A DNA stretch of 64,000 nucleotides, from assembly GCA_013368325.1 (NCBI GenBank), contig JAACJK010000001.1, positions 2,790,001-2,854,000 on the forward strand. Reading direction: 5' to 3'. Positions 47,573-60,233 of the stretch are shown here, piece by piece (the first letter of the stretch is position 1; each line of letters starts with the position of its first letter). Origin of the DNA: Ephemerocybe angulata. Lineage: Eukaryota > Basidiomycota > Agaricomycetes > Agaricales > Psathyrellaceae. The position numbers and the translations under genes were made by a program. Under the pieces are notes generated by a model. The model was not told where the DNA came from, searched no databases, and saw only the letters and a list, made by a program, of their open reading frames with translations.

Positions 47573-50311
47573 TAGTATGTATCTGTTCGAAAGCGTGTGG
47601 GTCTTCGGTGTGTGGGACTTGGGCATTGATTGCATGGGACTTGTGGATTCTGTTGTACGATCAGGTGTATCAAACATTGAATGTGTGGCTTTGTAACATC
47701 ATCATTTATCTATCTATTTTCTGTACCTACTAGTCTTTCTAATTGTATCCATCTCGTTTGTGTCTCCTCTCCTGGAAGAAGAATGGCAGACTATCAAACT
47801 TCTAGGAGCAAGTGTGGGGGAAACCTTTGGAGAAACCCTGGCTGGACCGAAGTCCGAAGGTTACATGCCAATGGCCAGCTTCATCGGGGGCGCCCAGCAG
47901 ACGGCCGGGGGTAGGTGTGTAAGTGTTTGGATCGGTAAAGTCCTGGGGGTGTCCCATTCGGCCGGGTGGTTGGCTTGAAAATCCCGATGACATACGTTGA
48001 GTAACACGGCATCCATGTTGGATGATTAGCTGCCTTGCATGTAGGCCCACTGTTGCAGATGTAACTATCAGATAGTAGAAAGATAACGTGAAGAGTCTGT
48101 GGCTCACCTGGCCACTGCAGAGTCGTGCTTCGTCGGTCGTTGACCCATCTAGAGTCAGGGCCAACGCTGAGTCCATGATGTGGCATTTGCATGGTCAGTG
48201 ATCGACGCCGTCGGCGGGTAGTTGCAGGCATACGGCGCGGACAGACTGCCGAGCAGTGACTCTATTGATTTTACTAAACGGACTCAACGGAGTGCTCGGC
48301 AGATACATAACGTACGTGAATACCGATGCAATGTGGACCATGGTGGCCCATGTTGAACTCATACACTTCTTCTTCCTCCCATCTTTCATATACAAGTAAA
48401 GCGGAAACCGAGAGCGAAAGCCTTCAAGAAACGCAACCTCCTGGTTGCACATCACAGATTGTACCAACGTACGGGACGCCCTTCTCTTATGGAAGGCGGG
48501 CTTTCAAGTAGCCGGCATGAGTATTCAATGACTTAGAGGTAGAGGACTCACGGGCGCTTACTGTGATCCAATTGACCCGGTTTCCATGCACAGGTCGGAA
48601 CAGACGACTCACGGACTCCGAGGACATTCAAGAAAGGCACTGGAAACTGTTATATTTTATTTGGGGCCATGCACAAATCGTCTCAAAAAATCTAAGCCCG
48701 AAGGTGGCGAGGTTCATGGTTACAGGTAGTGGTTGGAAATTGGAAGGTAATTTACCGTACCTCTGTCATCGCATTCTCGTTGTCTAGAGTAGAGGTCTGA
48801 CTCGGAGGAGAGGACATTTTCTGTGGCCCAGCAACTGATATTTTCGCTGGGCGCTTTGAACGCGCTGGCAAAGGGCACTTCGGAAGATTTGATAGGCGCC
48901 AGTGATGGGTTCCGCCCAATCCGCATCAAAACTGTTCGCACCATGATCCTCGATGAAGGTCCGCCAGCGACTGTAGGACGTCCACGCGGGCAAGTTCTGC
49001 TTTGGCAGGAGCAGAAACACATCCAGGAGCTGCGACTTGATCATGTGCCGGGACAGGTCGAAGCAGGATGGCGGTTTGTATATACGTACCGTAACTCTCG
49101 GGATGCGGTCAATGTGACCTACTTGATTGCTTTAAAGGTGCCTGCTATTCACAAGCAATTTGAAACGAAATGAATTAGTAACCCTTGCATGCGCATCCTT
49201 GTATCTTTGAATGATGAATCTCATAGTTTTGCTGGCGAATGACTCCCAACAATATAAATAGTGTAGCACATCAGCTCCTCCCGGTAGCGTACGCGTGTAA
49301 TAAATGTGAGGGCTGACTATGGTTCAGAGAGTGAAACGAGGGTGCGAGGTGGTCCTTGGGAGTCCCGCTACTCCATTGAGGTGCAGCTAGTTGATTCTGA
49401 AGAAGACTTTAAGGAGCACATCGCTGACACACGGAGAATTCCTAGCTTCGGCACGCGCACCTACAAGTGGAATTTCCTAAGGCGGAAGTCGGTGCGACGC
49501 CCATAGCGATGCGCCGACGCCAGAGGCGGGCATGCCCATGGGAACGTCCATTTTGGTGATTCAATTGACGCCGATGAAGAGAAATAATGGGTCAAACTTT
49601 GAAACTCCCTTGAAAGTGACTGGTGATGATTGGCGCTTCGGGCCAAACCCGAACAAAGCAGGCGGGGGACGATGCGCCTGAGTCCTAACTGGGACCAAAC
49701 ATGATTCGCGTTCGTTCCGAGAGTTCTTCCACCTTGGTCCTCTCCTCCCACGACATCCCACAAAAAAAAAACATTCTCTGCCCAGGTGGTATATCATTCC
49801 TGCTTCCGGTTTCAAGAATCAGGTACAGGAGGCAAAATGATGTGGCCTCCTAGCCTGGCGCGTGAGGTCCGACTCCCCAAATGGCGCGTTACTCCTCAAG
49901 GCCTCAACCGATCGAGTAGTTGAACTCGCAGGAATCTCAAACGTCGGCCATGACCGTGTATGAAGCTGACAGTGGCTACGGGTGCGCCCACATGGCCACA
50001 AGGGTGATTGCTTTGAATGCTATGATATCCCTGGCTACTGGGCTGTCCTCGTAGATCTCATTCTAGCGATCGTCAGGTTCCTACTGGTCACGGGCCTGCC
50101 GCCCTGACAGAATTTTTGGAACGCTTAATGTTCCTTGGATTGGCAATCGGTGATGCTCTGCTGCTCACTTGACAGGTTATGCTATACTGTTACACGAAGG
50201 TATAAAGGCTTGGGGCTCGCATTGGTTTCTCAAACAATTCCTCGACGACTTCTTCTCTCGGCATAAGCACCAACACACCTACGAACTCTTCCCAAAGCCA
50301 ATCCTCAGAAG
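47573..50311. other. 2.7 kb gene-poor region
   Basis: Only weak ORFs. The best are on the plus strand at 48823-49173 and 49306-49506. The right end is the promoter and leader of the DUF6593-type gene. No repeat, tRNA or transposon was recognised. Confidence 0.4.
48823..49173 (+). other. Possible hypothetical ORF, about 116 codons
   Basis: Open frame ending VNVTYLIALKVPAIHKQFETK-stop; opens on GTG, first in-frame ATG near 48943. The composition is protein-like and it lies in a sparse region, but I see no domain, no good upstream exon and no clear start. It could be the last exon of a lineage-specific gene or a relic. Confidence 0.25.
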
Positions 50312-51055
50312 ATGCACGGAACTAACCCCTACGCTCAAGCTGGCTGGTTCAACCCCCAAAACCCAAATACCATAAACAACCAGACCTGGGGTATATCTGC
50401 GGCTTCTGGACCATCAATATTCGGCGCCCTCCCCTATCCAAGCAGCCAGAAATCTCTCCCGACTATCCTGACATTCCACTACGTCTGCCTCAACCCAGAC
50501 GTTATGAACTGCACTATCACCGGCCCTACCTCCATCCCATACCTCGAAGTCGGCACAGTTGCAGCTGCGCATGGGACCCGCACCGTGTTCCGTAGACCAG
50601 ATGGTCAAGCCATGGCTGCGATTGAATGGGGGCGGTCACCGATTGTAGAAATCAGCAGCGTTCTCCCCAGACAGCCCGTTTCGCATTGGCTTCGACTTTC
50701 TGCCGACCGAGCGTGAGTGTGTCTGGTCATTTTATGGTATCTACTTACCAACCGATTTCTCGCCAGTCATCGTGCCATGTCTGTCAATGGTAAAGAGTTC
50801 ATGTGGGTTGCTCGTGACAACTGCTTCTGTGTACGTGTTGCCTTAGTCCTCCACTTCGCTTAAAAATGGCGTAGCTTACACGATCACCTACAGCTGTTTG
50901 CCTTTGGAGAGCTGACGAAAGGACCGCTCGTTCGCATCTTCGGCGCTCATGGAGCCATCACGTTGGAGATAACAACGGAGGCCTTCCACCTCGGTGTCCT
51001 CGAAGCTGCCATCGTTGCGGCGGTTGTTTTCCAGTCAGGAAGAACGCTTGACTGA
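50312..51055 (+). CDS. DUF6593-type protein, agaricomycete-specific
   Basis: Three exons (50312-50712, 50767-50830, 50894-51055) give 208 aa. The order of blocks matches the DUF6593 family that is abundant in mushroom-forming fungi: LTFHYVCLNPDVMNCTITGP, AMAAIEWGRSPIVEIS, QPVSHWLRLSADRAHR, GKEFMWVARDNCFCLF, and ITLEITTEAFHLGVLEAAIV near the end, closing VVFQSGRTLD. The predicted fold is a compact beta-rich domain with a final hydrophobic helix; members often have disordered N-termini, here Asn/Gln/Pro-rich. Function unknown. Recognition is by pattern memory; the paralogue-rich family is diagnostic for Agaricomycetes rather than for a pathway. Confidence 0.82.
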
Positions 51056-51365
51056 AGAATGTATATGAGCCACTCGCATCCACCAATGACCCAGATTCCA
51101 TGCACTCCATAAATTATAGAAATTATAGATTTCCAGTTATCATTCTCCCCCAACATACGACAGCAATAGCGAACATATGTCCTTGGACTTATTTATCATG
51201 TAACCACTTATAGCTTTAGCGATGCATATTGAACCTTTAGAACAACTTTAGAACGTAAGGTACGGAGTGACGGGGGAAAGATTTGCGATGTTGTACAGAT
51301 GATGTAAATGAGAAACAACAGATGATGCAGAGGTACGTCGACCACATCGTTGAAGTGAGCGAGCA
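51056..51365. other. Convergent 3' spacer
   Basis: 310 bp between two convergent genes. AT-rich, with short inverted stretches (for example ATAAATTATAGAAATTATAG at about 51110) that could aid transcript termination. No gene. Confidence 0.45.
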
Positions 51366-54300
51366 CTAGTCCAAGGTCCTCCGGCTCAGGAGCTTGGTGA
51401 TCTCTCTGCGTTCGTGGAGCCAGTCGGGGAACGAGGGGAACGGCTCCGGTTTGTTACTGCCCTGTTCTCGTGACTCGATGAGATAGTTTGCAAACACGAT
51501 GAGAGTTCCATAGCGGTAGCTGCATTGCAATTTCAGTGGCGTTCCTCCGAAGCACATATTACTTTGCTTACAGGTAGTTGACAGCAAGGTTGCTCATTTG
51601 CCGATACTTGGCTGTATTCTTGTCCAATGAATCGAGTTTCAGCTTATAGCTAACCGGATATGTCAGCGATATCAGGGAAGATAGGTTTGGTGAACCTCGG
51701 CGAGGCTTACGGGTAGATCGCTTTACGCAAATTTTGAACATCCTGCATCAAATCAATGGCACGATCTGCCAGGCGCTTCGCTACTTTCCCGTGCGACAAG
51801 ACCCCAACGAGCTGAAGAATAGTCTTGTACTCCCCTAGCCAGCAAGGTTAGCGATGAAATCCGGTGTTGAAGCATGCAAACCAGGGAACCTACCTGCGAG
51901 ATAAGCCTCCTCTTCAGAAGGGCCATCCATAGGGTCGTAGACATCGAGCAAAGGTTGCTCTTCGACCACAGCTTCGTTCTTGTGCTCCCAGTTTAGGGTG
52001 GAGGCGACCAAGCAAGCGCTCACCATGCCTGTAGTCGTCCTACCTCGGCCCATTTGACAGTTAAAGATGAAGTCGCCAGCTACATCAATATTGGACTGTA
52101 CTCGGTCAAGAAGTTGCCCAAGGGCATTTGGGAGAGGTGCTTGTTCGTCGGTCTAGAAAATGACGCGTTAGAAAGAGAAACATCAGCAAATTGGCATAGA
52201 GCTCACGATAGCGATTCGACTGTAGTCAATCTAGATAAGCCGTTAACTATGTACCCTCATTCATAGTGAAGCAAGCACTCACCCTATAACCTTCCTTAAC
52301 GATCGAGTCAAACACCTCCCTCGGCGTTTTGATGTCATCGTCGTCGACAATTTCCCAAATTGGAATAATATTGAAGACACCCGGACGTTCCTCGACTTCA
52401 TCGTGGAGGAGGATTCGGCCATCACCCTTCCTCAGTTCGCGAACGACATCCTTCTTGAAGCTCTTCTCCATAGACTCGACAACAGCAGTTGTTACACCAG
52501 TGGCTCTGAAGAAAGCATAAGAAAGAAACCAGAACGGGGGCTCAGATTACGCACTCAAGATTCTCCAGTGGCTTGTCAACCTGGCGGAGGACGTGAGGGC
52601 GACCGGCGACGTAGATGACAGGTTCCTGTACCAGCGTCAGGAATGCCCTACAATACGGCAGTTATGCCGCGTACCTCTCTTAGCGATGTCCAGAGGACAG
52701 TGTTCGTTCCATTGGGACCCGCATCAACACGCTCAAGCGCTCTCTTGAGACTAGAAAGAATTTGAGATGGTAGATATGCTGAGATGTGTAATTGCATACC
52801 CTTCAGCTGTAGGCATTCCACTGATGAAATAATTAGCCTGAATGTACTCCGCCCCATCGACGAGAGAAAACATACCTTCCACAGATCCACTCCCCAGAAG
52901 TGTCGTCGATGGCGAAGTCAATTGCGTCGTTAGGACTCGAGACCCCAGAGTGCACCACCCGTAGCTTCATAGGAACACGCCGGAAATTGGGCGCGCCGTC
53001 GATACGCCTAGGAGCCCAAAGTCAGTAAGCGCCCGTTGGGCGCCCCATCAATAAACGCAAAGAACGTACTCTGGCAGCGACATCTTCTGCAGATTAGAGA
53101 AGAAGTCACTTTTGAGGATAGTCGAGGCAGACAAAATAGTCCCATTTCGGTTCTTGACGATCTGCGTTACCTCATCGGGATCGGCAGCGCCCTCCTGCGT
53201 CTCCACGCGCTCGAGTGGCTTCAGCGCGTCGAGGCCGTGGTCTATCAGCTCCTTCTCAAAAGTCTTGATAACCGGGCGCTCCTTGACGAAGTTCTCGACA
53301 GTAGGGAACGACTGCATCGTATCCGGCTCCGTCGATTGCAGGTACGCCTGGAAGACGATGAGTTCGAAGTATCTGCGGAGGTTCTGCATGCCTGTTATGT
53401 GGTGAGATACTAGCTCGGATACAGAAAATAGTCATGTACATACCCTTCGCCGCGTGTGCTCTCTTCTGCTTCTCGTCGGTCGCCTCATTAGCCCTTTCGC
53501 GGGCTTCCTCGATCGAATCCCTCAGGTTGTATACTTGGGAACACTGGTCAATGGCCTCGTCAACGGCAGTCTTCACCGCATGGCCTCGACGAACGACACG
53601 TAAAAGATCTACACAACGTTAGTGACGGCCGAGCGCGAGTGTCGTTAAACTTACTGTTGATGACGGTGTAGGAGTGGCGATGCTTCGCTGGTTTCACGTC
53701 GAAAGTCCCAGTGAACGAACCCGTCGTTGAGATCATCGACATTGTCCTTTGAGGAGGGATACGGCCAGTCTCGGGTGCCTGGTGGTACACGGCGAACCAC
53801 TGCTTGATGAGTATGAGGAGAATCTACTTTGGTCATCAGCTGAGCTCAAGACGGCATATCGGAAGAGACGACATACCGAAGCCAAAGTACTCCTTCCACG
53901 TCCGAGCTGGTCATTGACGACAATCGGGGTATTCGCACCCGTCCTGAGGACAATGTTCATCAGGTCGTTGATGTCTGCAAAGTCGGGCGGCTTCTCTGCG
54001 GTTATTGGGACACGGTTGTACTGCAGGGAGACGTCGCCTAGGTTCCGTCGAGAGCTCATGACATCCTTGAGGACCATGACGTCTTCCGCGCGTACGTCCT
54101 GCCATACAGGAATAACAGTTCCGTCTGATGATTCGGTGTGAAGGAGCAGGCTGAGCGGAAGGGTAAGCGAGGGAGCATGGTTAAACGGAGGGACGTTACG
54201 AACCGTCCTCCAAAGGCTTCGAGTTCGGCGAGAACGTCGTCGCGCAACCTCTCTTCCAGAACCTCCAGCCTAGACGACGAGATGCCGCCATAATCTATAA

Positions 54301-57121
54301 GAAGTCAGACACAGCCCAGAGTTCGGTGTAGGCCATTAAACGCTAACCTTTCACGTTGCGAAGCGAGAACCTTTCGCGCCTTAAACAATAAGGGGCGCCA
54401 TTGATGTACACAATCGGTTCCTCGCGCAGGGTAATCCATACAATCTTCTGTGCAGTCGGCTCAGAGCTCTTGATGCGGCGAAGGACTTCATCAATGGCCT
54501 CGACAGTAGGCTGTCCCAGTGCGAAGATATTGCTGTCGGGAACCTGCCTGAAGTTGATGGCACCCCGAACTTCGTGCTCGACGTGGTGGCCTTCCCGGAC
54601 CCATTGGTCTGACTTGAGGAGCATACTGTACAGTCAAGTCGTGGTAAGCCCAATGACTAGATAGATAGAGTAAGGGACGCTCACCCTTCACGAAGGATGA
54701 TACCGCTTCGGTGCTTCACGACATGGTCTGAGTATTCGTCGCCGAGGATCTGACCACCCGAGATGGCAACATCGTTTTTCTTTCCTGGGACAAGGGCACG
54801 AGTCTCCAGACCAGTCTTGGAGAGGGAGGAGAGGTCGTTGACGGGGACGAAGACGTTGAGCTTGGATCCTGATGCCTTTCTCAGGAAGGTGATTTGGCTA
54901 AACGCAACAATTTCAATGTCAGCTAGTTGAGTCGCTTGTGCAGTAGCAAATTGCGTACGTCCAGATTTCAGAGCGTGCCTATGAGTAGTTGGATTAGGGT
55001 ATAACCTCATGGAGATTGGGGTATGTACTCACCTGCAGCCAATCAGAGAATGTCTGCTGAGAAGTGTCTTTCGACGTTTCGATAAAGTTCGCGAATGCGA
55101 TCAAGAAGAAGCTGAATATAGTTGGAAACGCTGTATCCAGACCTTAACTCGACAAGGGACGTACTATTTCTCTAAAGCTTTGACAGCCTTGTTCAGGTAC
55201 TGTTCACCTTTTTCATCTTCCATACTTGTTAAGGAGTACATCACACGGTAGCGGAGGATATCCTCGCGTAAATTAACAACCTGGTCAGCTGAACCCTATC
55301 GTCAACCACTGGACTCAAAGGAGGAATTGAGTCCAACTCACTGGTGTCTATCACACGATCGACAAGCTTCTTGGACTGCAGGCCGTAGTCTAAGCATCCT
55401 AGCAAGCTCTGGATCACTCCATAGTTACCCAGGTACGCCTTTCGCAAGCTCTCGAGTAGCGTAGGCTTGGTCATGAGTAACTCCAGGGCCGAATGTGAAT
55501 TGGACTCGGGTAAGCCTAACACAAGCTCTGGTCAATGCCGCTCTATCTCCCTAGCCTCATCACGTACATTGCTGGAGGAGATACGTCAGCTGAAGGAGGG
55601 ACTTGTTGAGCTCCTGCTGAGCGTTAGCCTGCTCCAAAGACTGAAGTATCCTAGCTTCGAATTGCTATGTGAAATGAGTTAATTAGCGCTCAGTGGGGTC
55701 ACAGGTCTCCTCACAGAGTTGTTCGGCTGCATTGGAGTTAGTGACATTTACGACAGAGTAAAGGACCACGAGACATACTGTAGATCCGGGGCTATTACTT
55801 CCAACTTGAAGGCCGCCAGTGACGGGTCCTTTGAGGCTGTAGGGATCTGGCATACCCATCGCAATAAGTTGCTTGCGCCTTACGAGCTGCGCTGCCACCA
55901 TGGCAAATGTTGTCCGGACCGCGCCCATACCACATGAGAAGACAAGAGATGTCTTGGTGGGGTCAGTTGCGCGAATAACATTAAGGTACGCATCGAGATA
56001 GTTGTCCTACATCGCAAAAGATGAGACATCGTCCAGTGAGAGTGGTCTAGAGCTTACCTCAATCGGTCGATCAGGGGAAATTGGTATACTGTTTTCCTAT
56101 TCAGCACTTCGTTTCCTTCCTCTGCTGAGCAAGAACTCCTCACCGGTGATACTAGGAAGGGAGGGTCAGATTACAAGAAGGTCATTTCGCAGCAAAATGA
56201 AAACGCACATCTACATTCCATCCTTCTGCTTTCATATTGCCCCAAAGGTCCCGAGAAGTCTTGACGTTGTTTGTGTCCACCGCCGTCCATGTCGGCAGGA
56301 TGGCGCCTTCTCCACTTTCGGACGCTACTTCGTTGTGTGTAAGGATGACACCACCGTACCTTGCAGCTTCGAGGAGAATATCATTCTTCATTCGCGTCTC
56401 AATATCTTCCAGATTCTCTGCTCGATCAGACAAGGCCAATGTGCGCCTTGGTTCACTGGCATCACGTAGCACGAACGGGCGACCCGAGATGTACACTAGA
56501 ACACATATAAAACAGGAATACGGTGATGTCATTAGCTTGTTAATGTGAATGGCATGGCGTTCTTACCGATAGGTTCTTCTCTTGTGGAGAACCAGACAAC
56601 ATGCGAAGGGTTGACTGTTCCAGGACGGCAACGCAAGACAGACAGAATGGCTCGAAGCCCCTGAGTGCGAGGTTGGGCCACACCAAAGACGTTCAGCCCT
56701 CCCTGACGCGGAGCTCTAAAGTTGGGTGCTCCATGAACGTTCAGATCCAGGTCCAGGGCGCGCCCTATCGGGATAGACGTTCGTAAACATGACATGCTTG
56801 AGTTTAGCAAAACTTACCTGAAGGATAGTGATCGGTCTTGAGAATGAAATTGCGAGACAGCACGCTTCCTGCGCGAGTCTTGACCACAGTTGCTTCCGAT
56901 CTCTGCAAGAGGCTTGTCAGGTCGAGAGAGGGCGGCTCTCTCGCCGAGGCTGTAGCCTCACGGAGCGTTGCAGAGTCACTGTGCTGGCGTCTATGACCTC
57001 TTTCGAGTGAAGGGGGTATGGAGATGGGGCGCGACAGCTCTTGGGAGACTATCCTCGGTGAGGAAGGCTCTGTGACTGCTCTGCCCTCCTGCTTGAGGGC
57101 ATTCAGATGCTTATTCGACAT
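51366..57121 (-). CDS. Paladin-like protein with three PTP-type phosphatase domains
   Basis: Large multi-exon protein of the paladin (PALD1) family, related to PTP-like inositol-polyphosphate phosphatases. It starts MSNKHLNALKQEGRAVT at 57121 and ends SRRTLD at 51366. Three similar modules follow a disordered N-terminus. Each has a GAPNFR-like block (GAPNFRAPRQGG; GAINFRQVPDSN; GAPNFRRVPMKL), a W-[FIT]-[ST]-L/T-REEP strand, and a P-loop. Module 1: FSCGMGAVRTT (Cys codon 55934-55932). Module 2: VVNDQLGRGRST, with Asp (53912-53910) where the nucleophilic Cys should be. Module 3: FNCQMGRGRTTTG (Cys codon 52059-52057). So modules 1 and 3 could be active and module 2 cannot be by this mechanism. 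The biological role in fungi is unknown. Most exon borders follow clear GT-AG sites. Confidence 0.88.
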
Positions 57122-57421
57122 GGTGGAGATGAAGCAAGGATGCAACACGTTGTATTGGCGAGGCGGACGGAGCCAAACTCGTTGCATGAGTCCAGTCCCA
57201 ACCGCGGCGATAGATAACGCGCTTGGGTTAGGGTTAATTAACGGAGATATCTGACGCCAATTGGGCCCGTCGTTCATTCCAATTTCCGTCAACATGAACT
57301 CCCTTGCTCTCTCCGACAGTCTGCGTTCTAGGCCACACTCCTTGTTCTCTCTTCCTGCTTTCAAACTTATTTAAACGACTCGACTGGCGCGCGTTCTGAC
57401 CATTCACCCTCTTTCTTCCCC
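57122..57421. promoter_or_regulatory. Divergent promoter with a telomere-repeat-like box
   Basis: 300 bp between the paladin-like gene and the GT-B gene. TTAGGGTTAA occurs at 57228-57237, a single telomere-type unit of the kind bound by Tbf1-like general regulatory factors in fungal promoters. AGATAA at about 57213 is a minor GATA-type core. Confidence 0.5.
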
Positions 57422-59662
57422 ATGGTAAACGGTGCGGACAGTTGCAAAAGGCTTCAGCTCGTCTATTATTGTTCTGGCCATGGTGAGCTCTTCTCGGCGC
57501 CCTGTAGGACGACCATGAAGCTAACGAGGACACCAGGCTATGGACATGCAACACGAGTATCGGCTTTGGCGCGTCATTTGTTGAGCTTGGACTCGTCGAC
57601 GCGGCCCATCGTCCACATCGTCTCGTCTGCTCCACAGCACGTCTTCGCTGACAGTATAGCCTGCGGGGCTCGCTACCGCTCTGCGCTCATCGACCCTGTA
57701 ATAGTGCAGCCTCTGGCGTGAGTCCAACCCACTAGGACCCTCCCCGACCCTCTCTTATATTTCAATTCCAGTTACCGAGTTGACCGACAGAAGAGCGTCG
57801 ATGTGTTGAAGGCATTCCTTGCCCAGAAGGACGAGCTGCTCGAGCGGGAGAGGAAGTGGCTGCTCGATATCGGGGCACACGCAATCCTCAGCGACGCCGC
57901 TTTCCTAGGCTGGTGCGTCACCACCCCTACTGTTAACACCTAGCAAGGCCTTCTAACAAGTATCATGACATAGCCTTGCCGCCAAAGCTGCTGGGTTACC
58001 ATCCATCTTGATCACCAACTTCTCGTTTGATTCTGTGTACAGTTATCTCTCCACTGCCATCTCGGATGGCAAAAGCACCGGAGACCAGCTTCACCCCGAT
58101 CTTGGGGGTGAACTGGGAATGCTAGATGCTCTGGTACCCGATACCCCAATTCCCTGGGCCGAGTTAGAGCCCTTGGTCGAGCAAATACACTCTGGGTATA
58201 GATGCGCCGACCTTCTCGTGCTGCTTCCGGGCGCCATCCCGATGCCCTCATTCTTTAAATCTCCTTCGTTACCAGCATCAAAATGGGTCGACACCGAAAC
58301 TCTGCGAATGCATTCGCACATCATCGAAGCCCTTTCACTGGACCTCGACGCCCAACCCCTCCTTCCTCCCATCCCCTTCTCCCCCTCGGGCTTCATCATC
58401 CCCAGAAAGGTAATCCCAGCCCCACTTCTGGTGCGGACGCCAAACGTCAACTCGGATGTGTGCTCGCCGGAAGGTCGATCCCGCTTCCTTCGCATGCTGG
58501 GCGTCCCAGAAGATCGACACGGGCCTGACACCAAGATCCTCGTCGTGTCCTTCGGCGGGCAGAACTTCCACCAGCCTAGTCGACAAGGAAGCCGGACCCA
58601 CAGCAGACAGGCCAGCCGAGAGAGCCTAGACACCCTGGTGGGGACGCCGAAGTCAATGAAAGAGCGCTATGTCAACAAGATTCCCTCTTTCACCGACCTG
58701 AATGGCAACTCGCCTCCTCGAGCGCGTCGCACACCACCAGACAGCCGCAATGCATCGCCCCTCACGCGACATACACCGCTGGACATTGATACTCCCAAGA
58801 CGAAGGTCTCTGGACGTCTCGCGACGGAGTCTCATCTCTGGCTCCCTGGAGCTCCCCCAGCGTTCAAGTCATACAACCCTGCCACCGGGTTACTCACACC
58901 CGCGCTTACTCCGAACTTGTCTCCCAGAACCCCACTGGTGATCCCAGCGACACCCACTCCCGGCACCGATGAGTCCTACTTTGACGTGGAGACACTGGAC
59001 GATTTCCTGGACGAGCCCATGCTGCTTCCAGACGACTCCTGGATCGCCATTGTTTGTGGCGTGACGAAGGCGCAGTGGGTCAACCCCGGGGAAGCTATGC
59101 CAGAGGGATTCTACGTCGCACCGAAGGATGTGTACATGCCTGACCTTACCCTGATCGCTGACGTTTTGTTGGGCAAGTTGGTGAGTGCTCCCGCGTTCCC
59201 TACGTCATCGTGGCTCTGCGGCTTAGCGAACACATGCTAATGGCCTCTTGCAGGGGTATGGAACAGTTGCAGAATGTGTGGATTCGTGCACACCATTCGT
59301 TTATGGTCAGGCTCATCCCTTATTATCCTAGGTTCGATGCTAAATCATGTCTTCTAGTTTCACGGCCCTTGTTCGTCGAGGAACACGGGCTCCGTCTTTT
59401 GCTAGATAAGGACGGGGTAGGGGTCGAACTCCTTAGGGAATGCTACGAAGCGGGGGACTGGGCTAACGGTATCACGGAAGCCTACGAGATGGGCAAGGCG
59501 AAGAAGGAACGCAAGCGTATAGATGTGATGCAAGGGATTGACCTTGATAAGAGGGACGTAGAAGGGCAACAGTTGGCTAAGACTGTGATAGCCTGGGTTC
59601 GGGAATGGGACGAGAAGATGCACGCGACGCAAGACGCGCTTGGCGTGGCTGAGCATGTTTGA
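57422..59662 (+). CDS. GT-B glycosyltransferase-like protein (L-arabinokinase N-domain type)
   Basis: Six exons (57422-57482, 57537-57717, 57772-57912, 57974-59180, 59254-59305, 59358-59662) give 648 aa. The N-terminal Rossmann half reads LQLVYYCSGHGYGHATRVSAL, ALARHLLSLD, HIVSSAPQHVFADS and HAILSDAAFLGCLAAKAAGL. The C-terminal half shows KILVVSFGGQ, LLPDDSWIAIVCGV and LLGKLGYGTVAECVDSCTPFVYV, the acceptor/donor-loop layout of GT-B enzymes. This pattern (SGHGYGHATR; GYGTVAE) resembles the glycosyltransferase-like domain of plant L-arabinokinase. A disordered insert of about 150 residues (Ser/Arg/Thr/Pro-rich, 58560-58980) interrupts the fold after SFGGQ. No kinase (GHMP) domain follows. Sugar donor and acceptor unknown. 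Confidence 0.75.
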
Positions 59663-60233
59663 ATATGGACTAACGAAGGACTCATGGATTCATGGACTAC
59701 TAATTATGGTATGCGGTAATACGGTACGTTGCTGGCCAACCTTCTGCCGCGCGCTTGGATGGACGGACACACTCTACTTAGACACCATGGACTTCAACTT
59801 ATAGATGTGTATTTATGCTTCGGATATGAATTTGACTTCGATCAGCTTGGGCTTAGTAGCTTAACGTCCTCTTATCTACCGAGTCCCCTGTTCATGTGCA
59901 TTGAGCGGGTCAGGCTTTAGATAACGGGATGCCGCTGCACAAGGGAACGGTATCAAGGCCAGTAAAAAGGCTGGGCCATTCATCACCTCCCCAAGTAGTC
60001 CCCTTCACTCTCTTCACTGAAAATTTCAACCTCATATCACATTCTCCAGTGCTTCTCCAATACGCCGCCTGACAAGTGAGCGGAAGGACGCCACTCGGTA
60101 CGGGAACCAAATGGAGCGCGTGGGAAGGTCCCGGTCAACAAATTGGCCAGGTCCCACGGCAACTCGGAGTGACCGAACAGCAGCCGTGAGCGCAAGTGCT
60201 GCCCCGCATTATCTTTCTTACGGACCGACCACC
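59663..60233. other. Spacer: GT-B 3' UTR and transporter promoter
   Basis: 571 bp with no supported gene. An in-frame ATG at 60111 could extend the transporter N-terminus by 41 low-complexity residues; I prefer 60234 because the context ACCATGTCC is better. Confidence 0.45.
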
